64,000 bases of DNA from Bordetella genomosp. 10. Lineage in GTDB: Bacteria; Pseudomonadota; Gammaproteobacteria; Burkholderiales; Burkholderiaceae_B. Position numbers and translations under genes: made by a program. Location of the stretch: the NCBI RefSeq assembly GCF_002261225.1, contig NZ_NEVM01000005.1:2480001-2544000 (forward strand). Reading direction: 5' to 3'. Each line of letters begins with the position of its first letter. The first letter of the stretch is position 1. The notes beneath the pieces were generated by a model, which was given only the letters and a program-made list of their open reading frames with translations, was not told where the DNA came from and did no database searches. This document shows positions 52,434 through 61,737 of this stretch, in pieces.

Positions 52434-53171
52434 ATGGCGTCGCGTCGCCCGGCCGCCGGCCACTGGACCGTCAAGCGCATCGTGCTGGCCTCGCTGATGG
52501 CCCTGATGTGCCTGCTCATCCTGTACGAACTCTGGCTGCTCTGCATGGTGGTCTGGTACGCCCACCGCAATCCCGCCAGCAGCGCCATCATGCGCGAGCA
52601 ACTGGCCGAACTGCGCAAGGACGACCCGCGCGCCGCGCTGAAATTCACCTGGGTCGACTACGACCGGATCAGCGCCAACCTCAAGCGCGCGGTGGTGGGG
52701 TCCGAGGACGCCAATTTCCTCGAACACGACGGCGTCGAATGGGATGCCATGCGCAAGGCCTGGGAATACAACCAGAAGCAGGCGGAGGAAGGGCGCGCCA
52801 AGATGCGCGGCGGCTCGACCATCACCCAGCAACTGGCCAAGAATCTTTTCCTGTCGGGGTCGCGCACCTACCTGCGCAAGGGCCAGGAACTGATCCTGAC
52901 CTTCATGATCGAATGGGTCATGACCAAGCAGCGCATCCTCGAGCTCTATCTGAACGTCGCCGAATGGGGCGTGGGCGTTTTCGGCGCCGAGGCGGCCGCC
53001 CAGCATTACTTCAACGTCAGCGCGGCGCGCCTGGGGCCGGCCCAGGCGGCGCGGCTGGCGGCCATGCTGCCCAATCCGCGCTATTACGACCGGCATCGCG
53101 GCACCGCCTACCTGAACTCCCGCACGGGCATCCTGCAACGGCGCATGCCGCAAGTCGAGATACCGCAATGA
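52434..53171 (+). CDS. mtgA: Monofunctional peptidoglycan glycosyltransferase
   Basis: Inner-membrane GT51 enzyme polymerising lipid II into glycan chains, 245 aa. One N-terminal span (about residues 16-40) is followed by the catalytic domain. It has GSEDANFLEHDGVEW, with the catalytic glutamate, and RGGSTITQQLAKNLFLSGSR. The gene order aroE-mtgA is conserved in beta-proteobacteria. The spacing of 6 bp indicates one operon from the TonB-like gene onwards. Confidence 0.96.
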   Translation: MASRRPAAGHWTVKRIVLASLMALMCLLILYELWLLCMVVWYAHRNPASSAIMREQLAELRKDDPRAALKFTWVDYDRISANLKRAVVGSEDANFLEHDGVEWDAMRKAWEYNQKQAEEGRAKMRGGSTITQQLAKNLFLSGSRTYLRKGQELILTFMIEWVMTKQRILELYLNVAEWGVGVFGAEAAAQHYFNVSAARLGPAQAARLAAMLPNPRYYDRHRGTAYLNSRTGILQRRMPQVEIPQ

Positions 53172-53292
53172 CCGGCCGACACGGCCTGCGGGGCAGAAGC
53201 CCCGCATATTTGTTAAGCTTCCTGGTTTGGCGGTTCGAGTGCTTGTTCGGCGCCCGTCCGGCTTGAGATCATTCCCGCGATACCCGTTTCCA

Positions 53293-54471
53293 ATGCGCAC
53301 CGCCCGCCGCTACCTGGCTCGTGAAATCTACCGCTCCTGCACCGTGGTGCTGCTGGCGCTGATAGGCCTGTTCACGTTCTTCGCGCTGGTCGACGACCTG
53401 GACAACCTGGGCGGCAAGTTCACCATCTGGGCCCTGTTCTACATCCAGGCGCTGGCGCTGCCCACGCGGCTCTACGACCTGTTGCCGATCGGCCTGCTGA
53501 TCGGCGCCATCCTCGCGCTGGCCAGCCTGGCGCAGCGCAACGAGCTGGTCATCCTGCGCGTCTCCGGCGTCAGCGGCATGCGCCTGCTGGGAATGTTGTG
53601 GATCGTCACCATTCCCCTGGTCATCGGCGCCACCATGCTGTCGGAATGGGTGACGCCGGCGGCGGAAATCAAGGGCGGCGAGGCCAACCTCGTCTACCGC
53701 GGTAAGGCCGGCAACGGCCGGCTGGAAAGCGGCTACTGGTTCAAGGAGCCGACCAAGGACGGCGGCAGCCGCACCATCAATATCCAGTCGCTGGGCGGCG
53801 GCGGGGAAGTCACGGACATCACCCTTTACGAATTCCGCAAGGACCAGGAGCTGATCGCCCTGTCCAAGGCCGAGCGCGGCGTGTTCTCCCACGGCGACCT
53901 GGTCATGGAGAACGTCACCGAGAACCGCATCGCGCCCGACGCGGTGGACGCCCTGGACAAGGCCGAGCCGCCCAAGGACGCGATCCTGCAGGTCGTCAAG
54001 CTGCCGCGCCGCGTCCTGCCCACGTCGCTGACGGCGGAACGCCTGCTGGCGCGCGTGCTGACGCCGGAACGGATGTCGGTGGTGACCCTGCTGGACTACA
54101 TCGATTACCTGCGCCACAACAACCTGCAATACGACCGCCAGGTGGTCGCCCTGTGGCGCAAGGCGGTCTACCCCTTCACCCTGCTGGTGATGATGACCAT
54201 CGCCGCCCCGGTGGCGTTCATGCAGACGCGGCGCGGCGGCGTCGGCGCCAAGGTCTTCATCGGCATCCTGGTCGGCGTGGCCTTCTTCATGGTCAACCAA
54301 CTGGCGCTGAACGTCGGCATGCTCAGCCATTGGCCGCCATGGCTCACGGCGCTCGGCCCCAACGCGGTGGCCTTGCTGCTCGCGTTCGGCGCGCTGACGA
54401 TGATGGAATACCGGCATGCAATCTCGCGCAACTTCTCGCAGCGGGCGCCCTGGAGCAAATCGCCAGTATGA
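53293..54471 (+). CDS. lptG: LPS export ABC transporter permease LptG
   Basis: Inner-membrane subunit of the Lpt bridge that extracts lipopolysaccharide for delivery to the outer membrane, 392 aa. The ATG at 53293 ([16 protein letters not shown]) is used; residues further upstream are not LptG-like. Six membrane spans flank a periplasmic jellyroll domain (about residues 130-290). The partner lptF is not adjacent here. The stop overlaps the apaH start. Confidence 0.92.
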   Translation: MRTARRYLAREIYRSCTVVLLALIGLFTFFALVDDLDNLGGKFTIWALFYIQALALPTRLYDLLPIGLLIGAILALASLAQRNELVILRVSGVSGMRLLGMLWIVTIPLVIGATMLSEWVTPAAEIKGGEANLVYRGKAGNGRLESGYWFKEPTKDGGSRTINIQSLGGGGEVTDITLYEFRKDQELIALSKAERGVFSHGDLVMENVTENRIAPDAVDALDKAEPPKDAILQVVKLPRRVLPTSLTAERLLARVLTPERMSVVTLLDYIDYLRHNNLQYDRQVVALWRKAVYPFTLLVMMTIAAPVAFMQTRRGGVGAKVFIGILVGVAFFMVNQLALNVGMLSHWPPWLTALGPNAVALLLAFGALTMMEYRHAISRNFSQRAPWSKSPV

Positions 54472-55307
54472 AGGGCCATGACATCTGGATGATCGGCGAC
54501 TTGCAGGGATGCTGCGAGCCGCTGGCCAACCTGCTCTCGCAAGCCGAACTCAAGGAAGATCCGCAGGCGCGGTTCTGGTTCGCGGGCGACCTCATCAACC
54601 GCGGTCCCAAGTCGCTCGCCACGCTGCGCCGCGTGATGGCGCTGGAAGAGCGCGCGGTGGCGGTGCTGGGCAACCACGACCTGCACCTGCTGGCGGCCGC
54701 CGCCGGCGTGCGCAAGCCGGGCAAGTCGGACACCATCGACGAAATCCTGTCGGCCCCGGACGCCAGGCAGTTGATCGACTGGGTGCGCCATCGTCCCCTG
54801 GCCCACTTCGCCTACGACCATTTGATGGTGCACGCCGGCACGCTGGCGAAATGGGACGTGGCCAAGACGCTGTCGCTGGCCAGCGAAGTGCAGGACGCCC
54901 TGCGCGGCCCCAATTGGCAGCGCGCGCTGCAGAAAATGTACGGCAACCAGCCTTCGCGCTGGGACGAGCAATACCGCGGCGGCAAGCGCATGCGGGTGAT
55001 CATCAACGCCTTGACGCGCATGCGGCTGTGCACGCTGTCGGGCCATATGGAATTCGCCACCAAGGTCGCGCCCGGCGCTTGGCCGCCCGGATTGATTCCC
55101 TGGTTCGACGTGCCCAACCGCGCCACCAGCAGCGTCACCGTGGTGTTCGGCCATTGGTCGACGCTGGGCCTGCTGATGCGCAAGGACGTCATCTGCCTGG
55201 ATACGGGCTGCGTGTGGGGCGGCAAGCTGACGGCGCTGCGCATGCGGGACCGCAAGCTGGTGCAGGTGGCCTGCGGCAAGGGCCTGGACCCGACGTCGGA
55301 CGGCTGA
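54468..55307 (+). CDS. apaH: Bis(5'-nucleosyl)-tetraphosphatase, symmetrical
   Basis: Hydrolyses Ap4A to two ADP and removes Np4 caps from RNA, 279 aa. The metallophosphatase motifs are [15 protein letters not shown] and GNHDLHL, with later histidines in VHAG and FGHW. The start ATG overlaps the lptG stop (ATGA); much longer upstream frames are ignored. The lptG-apaH linkage suggests cotranscription. Confidence 0.95.
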   Translation: MKGHDIWMIGDLQGCCEPLANLLSQAELKEDPQARFWFAGDLINRGPKSLATLRRVMALEERAVAVLGNHDLHLLAAAAGVRKPGKSDTIDEILSAPDARQLIDWVRHRPLAHFAYDHLMVHAGTLAKWDVAKTLSLASEVQDALRGPNWQRALQKMYGNQPSRWDEQYRGGKRMRVIINALTRMRLCTLSGHMEFATKVAPGAWPPGLIPWFDVPNRATSSVTVVFGHWSTLGLLMRKDVICLDTGCVWGGKLTALRMRDRKLVQVACGKGLDPTSDG

Positions 55308-55313
55308 GCGACC

Positions 55314-56063
55314 TCAGAGCAGGTGCGAGCGTATGCCCTCGCGCGCCCGGCGCGACAGTTCCAGCCGGGACACGGGCGTGCCGTCGGGGTGCGTCTGCGC
55401 TAGCGGCGGTAGGTACACCACTTCCACGGCCAGGCCGCGCGCGCCCAGCACGCGCCAGAGATTGGCGACCAGGGACTCCTCGCCGACGAAGGCGGCGAAA
55501 GGGTCCCGCCGGCCGTTGCGCAGGAAGCGCAAGGCCAGCGGCTGGATGGTCACGCCGGCCTGGCGCGCGGGCTCGAACAGGCTGGCGTGGAAAGGCAGCA
55601 GGTCGTAGCCCTCGGTGGTGGTGCCCTCCGGGAACAGCCCCACGGCCTCGCCCCGGGCGAAACGGCGCTGCATGGCCGTTCCCACCGTCTGCACCGCGTG
55701 CCGCTGGCCGCGCTGGATGAACAAGGTGCCGGCGCCGGCCACCAGCCAGCCCACCACCGGCCAGCGGCGGATTTCGGCCTTGGCCACGAAGGCGGTGGGT
55801 CGCACGGCATTGATCACGAAAATGTCGATCCACGACACGTGATTGGCCACCAGCAGCACCGCCTCGCGCAGGCGCGGCGTGCCGCGCACCGTCAGGCGCA
55901 CGCCGCAGGTGCGCATCAGGCAACGCGACCAGGTGCGATTGAGCAGGGCCCGGCCCGCCACCCCGATGAACGGGTAGACCAGCCCCACCAGCGCTAGCCC
56001 CACCAGAATCAGCAGAATCACCACCAGACAGCGCGGAATGAAGCGCAGCAGCCGCATCGTCAT
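55314..56063 (-). CDS. 1-acyl-sn-glycerol-3-phosphate acyltransferase (PlsC family)
   Basis: A 249-aa membrane-associated acyltransferase from the ATG at 56063. An N-terminal span (about residues 10-35) precedes the catalytic NHVSWID (NHx4D motif) and the substrate motif FPEGTTTEGYDLLPF. It may acylate lysophosphatidate, or ornithine lipid or another lyso-lipid, since beta-proteobacteria carry several paralogues. It is convergent with apaH, with 6 bp between stops. A 225-bp gap to ruvX shows no gene. Confidence 0.9.
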   Translation of the reverse strand: MTMRLLRFIPRCLVVILLILVGLALVGLVYPFIGVAGRALLNRTWSRCLMRTCGVRLTVRGTPRLREAVLLVANHVSWIDIFVINAVRPTAFVAKAEIRRWPVVGWLVAGAGTLFIQRGQRHAVQTVGTAMQRRFARGEAVGLFPEGTTTEGYDLLPFHASLFEPARQAGVTIQPLALRFLRNGRRDPFAAFVGEESLVANLWRVLGARGLAVEVVYLPPLAQTHPDGTPVSRLELSRRAREGIRSHLL

Positions 56064-56288
56064 GGCCGGGCGCCCCGGCGCGCGGCCTGCCGGCGCCTGG
56101 CGCGCGGCGTAAATCGTTCGAGAGAGGGATACAGGCAGCCGGAATCCAGGACGGTCATGGATAGACAAGGAAGAAGGGGTCGGCCGAGCCGGCGGCTCGC
56201 CGGGCGCAACCATAACACGGCGCGGCGTCATCACGCCGGCGCGGGCCGTGGCCGGCCCGGCGCCCCTGCCTGCGCCCCTACCCCGTTC

Positions 56289-56687
56289 TTACCCCGGCAG
56301 CGCGTCCAGATACCGTTGCAGGATCACCGCGGCGGCCATGGCGTCGTCGTCGGCGTGGGTGCCGAGCAGGGCCTGGGCCTGCATGCTGGAACCCCGTTCG
56401 TCGACCAGCTCCACCGCCACGCCGAAACGGCCGTTGAGCTGGTTGGCGAAACGGCGGCAGCGCGCGGTGGCCTCCTGCTCGCCGCCGTCCGTGGCCAGGG
56501 CCAGGCCCACCACCACCCGTTGCGGCTGCCATTCCCGCAGCAGCGCCTCGATGCGGGCGAAGCGAGGCGCGCGCGCCTCGCCATAAATGATTTCCAGGGG
56601 GCGCGCCTGGCGCGTCAGGGTATTGCCGATGGCGATGCCGATCTTCTTGGTGCCGTAGTCGAAGGCCAGCAGGGTTTCGTCAGGCAT
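56289..56687 (-). CDS. ruvX: RuvX/YqgF RNase H-fold nuclease
   Basis: A 132-aa putative Holliday-junction resolvase; in E. coli YqgF also acts in 16S rRNA 5' processing. LAFDYGTKKIGIAIG contains the first catalytic aspartate, VVVGLAL the second strand, and VELVDERGSSMQAQ and DDDAMAAAVILQRYL the remaining acidic residues. It overlaps yqgE by 8 bp, the standard arrangement. Confidence 0.95.
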   Translation of the reverse strand: MPDETLLAFDYGTKKIGIAIGNTLTRQARPLEIIYGEARAPRFARIEALLREWQPQRVVVGLALATDGGEQEATARCRRFANQLNGRFGVAVELVDERGSSMQAQALLGTHADDDAMAAAVILQRYLDALPG

Positions 56688-57273
56688 GGCCGGCATCGCC
56701 CGCCAGCATGACGGGATCGATGCCCAGCAGCTTGAGGGCCGCGGGATAGCGCTCTTCCGGCGGCACGTCGAAAATGATGTGGGGGTCGGCCGACACGCTG
56801 AGCCAGGCATTGCGCGCCATTTCGCTTTCCAGTTGCCCCGCGCCCCAGCCGGCATAGCCCAGCGTGACGAGCATCTGCTCGGGGCCGTTGCCGTCAGCCA
56901 CCGCCTGCAGCACGTCGCGCGAGGTGGTGAGGGCCAGGCCGCCCAGCTTGATGCTGGAGTTGTAGTCCCCGGGCGGCATATGCAGCACGAAACCGCGATC
57001 GGTCTGCACGGGGCCGCCGAAGAACACCGGGGTTTCCTTGACCGGCGCGATCTCCAGGTTCAGCTCGATGCGCTCGAAGAGCGTGCCCAGGGTGAGATCG
57101 GTGGGGCGGTTGATCACCAGCCCCAGCGCGCCCTTGGTCGTGTGTTCGCAAACATAGATGACGGAACCCGCCAGGCTGCCTTCGACCATGTTGGGCATGG
57201 CCATCAGGAACTGATTGGAGAAGTCGACGGACGGGGATTCGCCGGATGCATCGGAGTGGCTTTCGTCGGTCAT
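56680..57273 (-). CDS. YqgE/AlgH family protein (DUF179)
   Basis: A 197-aa cytoplasmic protein. The core begins FSNQFLMAMPNMVEGSLAGS and has GALGLVINRPTDLTL, FFGGPVQTDRGFVLH and LGYAGWGAGQLESEM, all family signatures. It is the partner of ruvX in a two-gene operon. AlgH affects alginate and other regulated traits in Pseudomonas, but the molecular function is not established. Confidence 0.95.
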   Translation of the reverse strand: MTDESHSDASGESPSVDFSNQFLMAMPNMVEGSLAGSVIYVCEHTTKGALGLVINRPTDLTLGTLFERIELNLEIAPVKETPVFFGGPVQTDRGFVLHMPPGDYNSSIKLGGLALTTSRDVLQAVADGNGPEQMLVTLGYAGWGAGQLESEMARNAWLSVSADPHIIFDVPPEERYPAALKLLGIDPVMLAGDAGHA

Positions 57274-57350
57274 GGCGTATTCCTAAAAGTGGCGCCCCGC
57301 GAACGAGGGCGACAGGCTGCGGGAGCCGGTCGGCGCGGTGCGGGCGCCTG

Positions 57351-57515
57351 TCAGATTTCCATCAATTCGAAATCTTCCTTGCGCGCGCCGCATTCCGGAC
57401 AGACCCAGTTGGGCGGGACGTCTTCCCAGCGCGTACCCGGGGCGATGCCCTCTTCGGGCAGGCCGGTCGCCTCGTCGTAAACCCATCCACAGATCAGACA
57501 CATCCAGGTTCTCAT
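57351..57515 (-). CDS. Rubredoxin
   Basis: A 54-aa one-iron electron carrier. The two cysteine knuckles are CLICGWVYDEA and CPECGARKEDFE. The spacing and the GTRWEDVPPNW loop are canonical. It is divergent from the thiD-like gene with 186 bp between, which is the common Burkholderiales arrangement. The redox partner is unknown. Confidence 0.96.
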   Translation of the reverse strand: MRTWMCLICGWVYDEATGLPEEGIAPGTRWEDVPPNWVCPECGARKEDFELMEI

Positions 57516-57701
57516 AGTTCTCTCAAGCTTCCAAATCGTTTTCGGTCCACACCGGGCCGTCCAAGTCCCCGTTTTCGGAAGAGCATCGACAACGCGGACG
57601 GCGCGATCCATTAGAATGGGGTCGATCTTACCGAAACCCAATAGGCATTGGTCTGACCGAGCACAAAAAATCCGGACCTGCCTTTTTGATCCGCCGTACA
57701 C

Positions 57702-58508
57702 GTGGCCGCCGCAACTCCTCCCATCGTTCTCATATTTGGCCCCGCCGATCCCACGGGATCCGACGGCCTGCCCGCCGACGCCGTGACCTGCGCCCGCATG
57801 GGCTGCCACGGCTTGGCGGCGATTACCGCCGTTACCGTGCAAGACACCGCGGTGATGGAGGAAGTGCATGCGCTTTCGCCGGAATTGCTCGACGATCAGG
57901 CGCGTTGCCTGCTGGAGGACATGCCGGTGCAGGCGATCAAGGTCGGCGGCCTCTATAGCGCCGAATGCGCCAGCGCGGTCGCGCAGATCGCGGCCGACTA
58001 CAGCCAGGTGCCGCTGGTCCTGCACCTGGGACACCGCACGCCGCTGCCGGCCGACGCCGCGGCCCAGGACGACGCCGACGATCTGCTGGCCGCCACCCTG
58101 GAACTGGTGCTGCCGCAGGCCGACGTGGTGGTGGTCGAGCACGCCCGGCTGGCGCAATGGCTCAGCGACGGCACCCTGGAAATCGGCGAGGCCGCCTCGG
58201 CCGCCCACGCCATGGTGGGCGCCGGCGCCAAGTGGGTGCTCGCTCTGGGCTCGCCGCTGCGGCCCGGCCATGCCGTCAACCTGCTGGTCGGCCCGGAAGG
58301 CGCGACCAGCAACTGGCCGTGGCAGGCGCCTCCCGACCGCAGCAGCGACAGCGGCGGCCTGCTGGCCACCGCGCTGGCGGCCTGCCTGGCGCAGGGCATG
58401 GAAGTCCCCGACGCCGTGGAAAAATCCCTGGGCGTGGCCGACGCGGCGGTCGCGGCCAGCTTCCTGCCCGGCATGGGCCGGCGCATCGCCAACCGGACAT
58501 TTTCCTGA
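57702..58508 (+). CDS. ThiD-like protein with degenerate active site
   Basis: A 268-aa ribokinase-fold protein placed where Burkholderiales carry thiD (HMP/HMP-P kinase), starting at GTG 57702. Overall similarity remains (MGCHGLAAITAVTVQDT, PVQAIKVGGLYSAE), but key motifs are lost. The GGAGIQAD-type loop reads GSDGLPADAV. The VxDPVM strand is replaced by PLVLHLGH. The GTGC catalytic/anion-hole motif near the C-terminus is replaced by SDSGGLLATALA. It is probably inactive as a kinase, or changed in function. It overlaps thiE by one base. Confidence 0.8.
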   Translation: MAAATPPIVLIFGPADPTGSDGLPADAVTCARMGCHGLAAITAVTVQDTAVMEEVHALSPELLDDQARCLLEDMPVQAIKVGGLYSAECASAVAQIAADYSQVPLVLHLGHRTPLPADAAAQDDADDLLAATLELVLPQADVVVVEHARLAQWLSDGTLEIGEAASAAHAMVGAGAKWVLALGSPLRPGHAVNLLVGPEGATSNWPWQAPPDRSSDSGGLLATALAACLAQGMEVPDAVEKSLGVADAAVAASFLPGMGRRIANRTFS

Positions 58509-59170
58509 TGAAAGCCCAACGTTTCCCCAGCGGCCTGTACGGCGTGACGCCGGAATGGGACGATACCGCGCGCCTGCTGCGCGCGGTCCAGCAAGCCGCC
58601 GCCGGCGGCATGCGCGCCCTGCAACTGCGGCGCAAGGACATTCCCGCCGCGCAGCGGCGGGAGCAGGCGCTGGCCCTGGCGCCCCTGTGCCGTGAACTGG
58701 GCGTGATTTTCCTGATCAACGACCATTGGGAGCTGGCGCTGGAGATCGGCGCCGACGGCGTGCACGTCGGCCGCGACGACGCCGCCGTGGCCGAGGTGCG
58801 GGCCCAGGCGCCGGACCTGATCGTCGGCGCGTCCTGCTACAACGAGATCCAGCGCGGCCGCGACATGCTGGCCGCCGGCGCCGACTACATCGCCTTCGGC
58901 GCCGTCTTCCCCTCTCCCACCAAGCCGAACGCCGTGCGCGCGCCGCTGGAATTGCTGACGCAGGCGCGCGCCCTGGCCGAGGAACAGCCGGCGCCGCGGC
59001 CAGCGGTGGTCGCCATCGGCGGCATCACGCCGGAAAACGCGCCGCTGCTGGCGCAGGCCGGCGTCGACGCCATCGCGGCGGTCAGCGGCCTGTTCGAGGC
59101 AGCCGACGTCGCCGCCACGGCGGCCGCCTACGCCCAGCCCTTCCAGCCCAAGGGCAGGCCGCGTCCCTAG
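58508..59170 (+). CDS. thiE: Thiamine phosphate synthase
   Basis: Joins HMP-PP and THZ-P to give thiamine phosphate, 220 aa. TIM-barrel motifs: [10 protein letters not shown] (usual LQYR/LQLR), [42 protein letters not shown] and [11 protein letters not shown]. It is directly coupled to the thiD-like gene (TGATG overlap) and precedes hemL by 23 bp. The substrate loop is a little divergent but the main residues are kept. No TPP riboswitch was seen upstream. Confidence 0.92.
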   Translation: MKAQRFPSGLYGVTPEWDDTARLLRAVQQAAAGGMRALQLRRKDIPAAQRREQALALAPLCRELGVIFLINDHWELALEIGADGVHVGRDDAAVAEVRAQAPDLIVGASCYNEIQRGRDMLAAGADYIAFGAVFPSPTKPNAVRAPLELLTQARALAEEQPAPRPAVVAIGGITPENAPLLAQAGVDAIAAVSGLFEAADVAATAAAYAQPFQPKGRPRP

Positions 59171-59193
59171 CGTCTTTAGCGAGATTCATCATC

Positions 59194-60480
59194 ATGTCCA
59201 CCAACGCCGAACTCTTCGAACGCGCCTCCCGCAGCATCCCCGGCGGCGTCAATTCGCCGGTCCGCGCCTTCCGCTCCGTCGGCGGCACGCCGCGCTTCAT
59301 CGCCCGCGCCGTCGGCCCCTACGTGTGGGACGCGGAAGGCAAGCGCTACATCGACTACGTGGGCTCCTGGGGCCCGGCCATCTTGGGCCACGCCCACCCG
59401 GAGGTGGTGCGCGCGGTGCAGGAAGCCGCGGTGCACGGCCTGTCCTTCGGCGCGCCCACCGAAGCCGAAATCGAACTGGCCGAACTGCTGATCCAGCGCC
59501 TGCCGTCCATGGAGCAGGTGCGCCTGGTCAGTTCCGGCACCGAAGCCACCATGACGGCCATCCGCCTGGCGCGGGGCGCCACCGGCCGCAAGAAAATCAT
59601 CAAGTTCGAAGGCTGTTACCACGGCCACGCCGATAGCCTGCTGGTGAAGGCCGGTTCCGGCCTGCTGACCTTCGGCAATCCCACCTCGGCCGGCGTGCCG
59701 GCGGAGTTCGTCGAACACACGCTGGTGCTGGACTACAACGACCTCGAGGGCGTGCAGTCGGCCTTCGAACAATACGGCAGCGACATCGCCTGCATCATCG
59801 TCGAGCCGGTGGCCGGCAACATGAACCTGGTGAAGCCGCGCGCCGGCTTCCTGGAAGGGCTGCGCGAGATCTGCACCCGCCATGGCGCCCTGCTGATCTT
59901 CGACGAAGTCATGACCGGATTCCGCGTCGGCCCGCAAGGCGTGCAGGGACTGACCGGCATCAAGCCCGACCTCACCACGCTGGCCAAGGTGATCGGCGGC
60001 GGCATGCCGGTGGGCGCCTTCGGCGGCAGCGCGGAAGTCATGCGCCATATCGCGCCGCTGGGCGGCGTATACCAGGCGGGCACCTTGTCCGGCAATCCGG
60101 TGGCGGTGGCGGCCGGCCTGGCGACGATGCGGCTGATCGCCGCGCCCGGTTTCTACGAGCAATTGACCGCGCAGACGCGCAAATTGGCCGACGGCCTGCA
60201 GGAACGTGCCCGTGCCGCGGGCCTGGCCTTCAGCGCCGACGCCATCGGCGGCATGTTCGGCCTCTATTTCTCGCCCCAGGTGCCGGCCTCGCTGGCCGAG
60301 GTGTCGGCGGCCGACGTCGACGCCTTCAAGCATTTCTTCCATGCCATGCTGGACCGCGGCGTCCATTTCGCGCCCTCGGCGTTCGAGGCCGGCTTCGTCT
60401 CCGCCACGCACGACGACGCCGTGATCGGGGAGACGCTGGACGCGGCCGAGGCGGTTTTCCGGGAAATGAAGAAAAGCTAG
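59194..60480 (+). CDS. hemL: Glutamate-1-semialdehyde 2,1-aminomutase
   Basis: PLP enzyme producing 5-aminolevulinate for haem, 428 aa. It begins [20 protein letters not shown]. The PLP lysine is in [18 protein letters not shown], and [20 protein letters not shown] forms the gateway region. It follows thiE, and its stop overlaps the stop of the convergent diguanylate cyclase gene (shared CTAG). Confidence 0.97.
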   Translation: MSTNAELFERASRSIPGGVNSPVRAFRSVGGTPRFIARAVGPYVWDAEGKRYIDYVGSWGPAILGHAHPEVVRAVQEAAVHGLSFGAPTEAEIELAELLIQRLPSMEQVRLVSSGTEATMTAIRLARGATGRKKIIKFEGCYHGHADSLLVKAGSGLLTFGNPTSAGVPAEFVEHTLVLDYNDLEGVQSAFEQYGSDIACIIVEPVAGNMNLVKPRAGFLEGLREICTRHGALLIFDEVMTGFRVGPQGVQGLTGIKPDLTTLAKVIGGGMPVGAFGGSAEVMRHIAPLGGVYQAGTLSGNPVAVAAGLATMRLIAAPGFYEQLTAQTRKLADGLQERARAAGLAFSADAIGGMFGLYFSPQVPASLAEVSAADVDAFKHFFHAMLDRGVHFAPSAFEAGFVSATHDDAVIGETLDAAEAVFREMKKS

Positions 60481-61280
60481 GCTTCGGTTTCCAGGGCGAC
60501 GCGGTCGCGGCCGGCCTGCTTGGCCAGGTACAAGGCCCGATCGGCGCGGCGCAGCACGGTGGAGATATCTTCCCCGTATTGGTGCCGCGCCATGCCCACG
60601 CTGACCGTCAAGGTCAGTTGTTCGCCGTCCACTTCCAGCCGCTTGCGCCGCACCGCGTCCAGCATGCGGTCGATGACGGCCTCGCCCTCGCCCAGCCTGA
60701 CGCCGGGCAGCAGCACCAGGAATTCCTCGCCGCCCCACCGCACCACGTCGTCCGTATCGCGCACGTTCGTGCGCATGATCTCCGCCAGTTCGATCAGCGC
60801 CTGGTCGCCCGCTTCATGGCCGTAGCGGTCGTTGATGCGCTTGAAATGGTCGACGTCCAGCATCGCCACCACGAAGCCGCCGGCGTGCCCGGCGGTCGGA
60901 TGGACCAGGTCTTTCAGGCGTGCCATCAAGGCGCGCCGGTTCAGCAGATTGGTCAGCGGGTCGCGGCTGGACGACTCCTTCAGCGAGGCGTTCATGCCGC
61001 GCATGAGTTCCTGGTAGCCGTCGGAAATCCGCATGACCTTGGCCAGGCGGCGCAATTCCCGGCCGAAGCGCTCGAAACGGTCGGCGAGCCCGCCCTCGCG
61101 CCGCGGCGCCGCCGGCGCGAAGGCGTCGGACAGGTCCGAGATACGCTCCAGCCGGTCGAGCTGCTCGTTCGTATGCTGCCAGAGATCGGCCAGGGTCTCG
61201 CGCAACGGATGCGCTTCATGGGCCGGATCGGCCAGCAGCGTCTGTATCCGTTTTTCCAGATCCTGATAGCGTTTTTTCAT
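60477..61280 (-). CDS. siaD: Diguanylate cyclase, SiaD-like
   Basis: A 267-aa GGDEF protein from the ATG at 61280 that makes cyclic-di-GMP. The N-terminal ~100 residues are helical, probably coiled coil, with no membrane span or known sensor domain. The GGDEF domain (about residues 105-265) has [13 protein letters not shown] and an inhibitory RxxD site (RDTD) five residues before it. Pairing with a SiaC-family gene and the soluble layout point to SiaD, whose activity in Pseudomonas is switched on by unphosphorylated SiaC. SiaA phosphatase and SiaB kinase genes are not in the window. Confidence 0.82.
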   Translation of the reverse strand: MKKRYQDLEKRIQTLLADPAHEAHPLRETLADLWQHTNEQLDRLERISDLSDAFAPAAPRREGGLADRFERFGRELRRLAKVMRISDGYQELMRGMNASLKESSSRDPLTNLLNRRALMARLKDLVHPTAGHAGGFVVAMLDVDHFKRINDRYGHEAGDQALIELAEIMRTNVRDTDDVVRWGGEEFLVLLPGVRLGEGEAVIDRMLDAVRRKRLEVDGEQLTLTVSVGMARHQYGEDISTVLRRADRALYLAKQAGRDRVALETEA

Positions 61281-61369
61281 CGCCGGGCCGCTCCCAAGAT
61301 GAAAAGCGCCCCCTCGGGGGGCAGCAAGCGGCGCAGCCGCGCGGCGTGGGGGCCTTTTTTCATCGCCGG
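61272..61369. repeat. Dispersed repeat inserted between siaC and siaD with 15-bp flanking direct repeats
   Basis: TTTTTTCATCGCCGG occurs at 61272-61286 and 61355-61369. Between them is a 68-bp element with GCGCCCCCTCGGGGGGC, GCAGCAAGCGGCGCAGC and GCGGCGTGGGGGCC, related to one end of the element at 35442-35630. The left copy holds the siaD start codon and the right copy holds the siaC stop codon. The hairpin could also limit transcription from siaC into siaD. Confidence 0.75.
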
Positions 61370-61737
61370 CCGACGATATCGAAGGAAAAGGTGCAGTCTT
61401 CCCGGAATTCCTCGACCAACTCGCCGACGCGCGCGTTGTCCCCATCGTAAAACCAGGTGACGGAGACCGGGCGCGCCTGGGCATGGGCCGCCTCGAGCAG
61501 GTCGAAGATGTCCATCAAGGCCTTGATGCTGCGGGTATTCAGGTACTGCAATTCGAGCGTCAAGGACAGCGGCGCCTGGCAGGCGGCAAGATAATCCTCG
61601 ATCCATCGGGCAACGGGGCCGAACAGCGCGTAGGCGTTCTCGGGAAAGGCGTCCCCGCGCAGCACGAGCACGCCGCAGGAGGCGTCCGATTCGACGGCGG
61701 GCGTCGAGTCCGTGGCGGGGATATTCAAATCGTTCAT
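61360..61737 (-). CDS. siaC: SiaC family phosphoprotein (DUF1987)
   Basis: A 125-aa protein from the ATG at 61737. The family core is CGVLVLRGDAFPENAYALFG, PVARWIEDYL and LELQYLNTRSIKALMDIFDL. The threonine in LNTRS matches the position of the residue phosphorylated by SiaB in Pseudomonas SiaC. VTWFYDGDNARVGELVEEFR is also conserved. Its partner SiaD lies downstream in the same direction, now separated by a repeat element. Unphosphorylated SiaC is expected to bind and activate SiaD. Confidence 0.88.
   Translation of the reverse strand: MNDLNIPATDSTPAVESDASCGVLVLRGDAFPENAYALFGPVARWIEDYLAACQAPLSLTLELQYLNTRSIKALMDIFDLLEAAHAQARPVSVTWFYDGDNARVGELVEEFREDCTFSFDIVGRR

Noticed and set aside
57516..57701. 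Possible TPP riboswitch upstream of the thiD-like/thiE genes
   Set aside because: I searched for the conserved CUGAGA and ACCUGAUC-type elements and found none in this gap.
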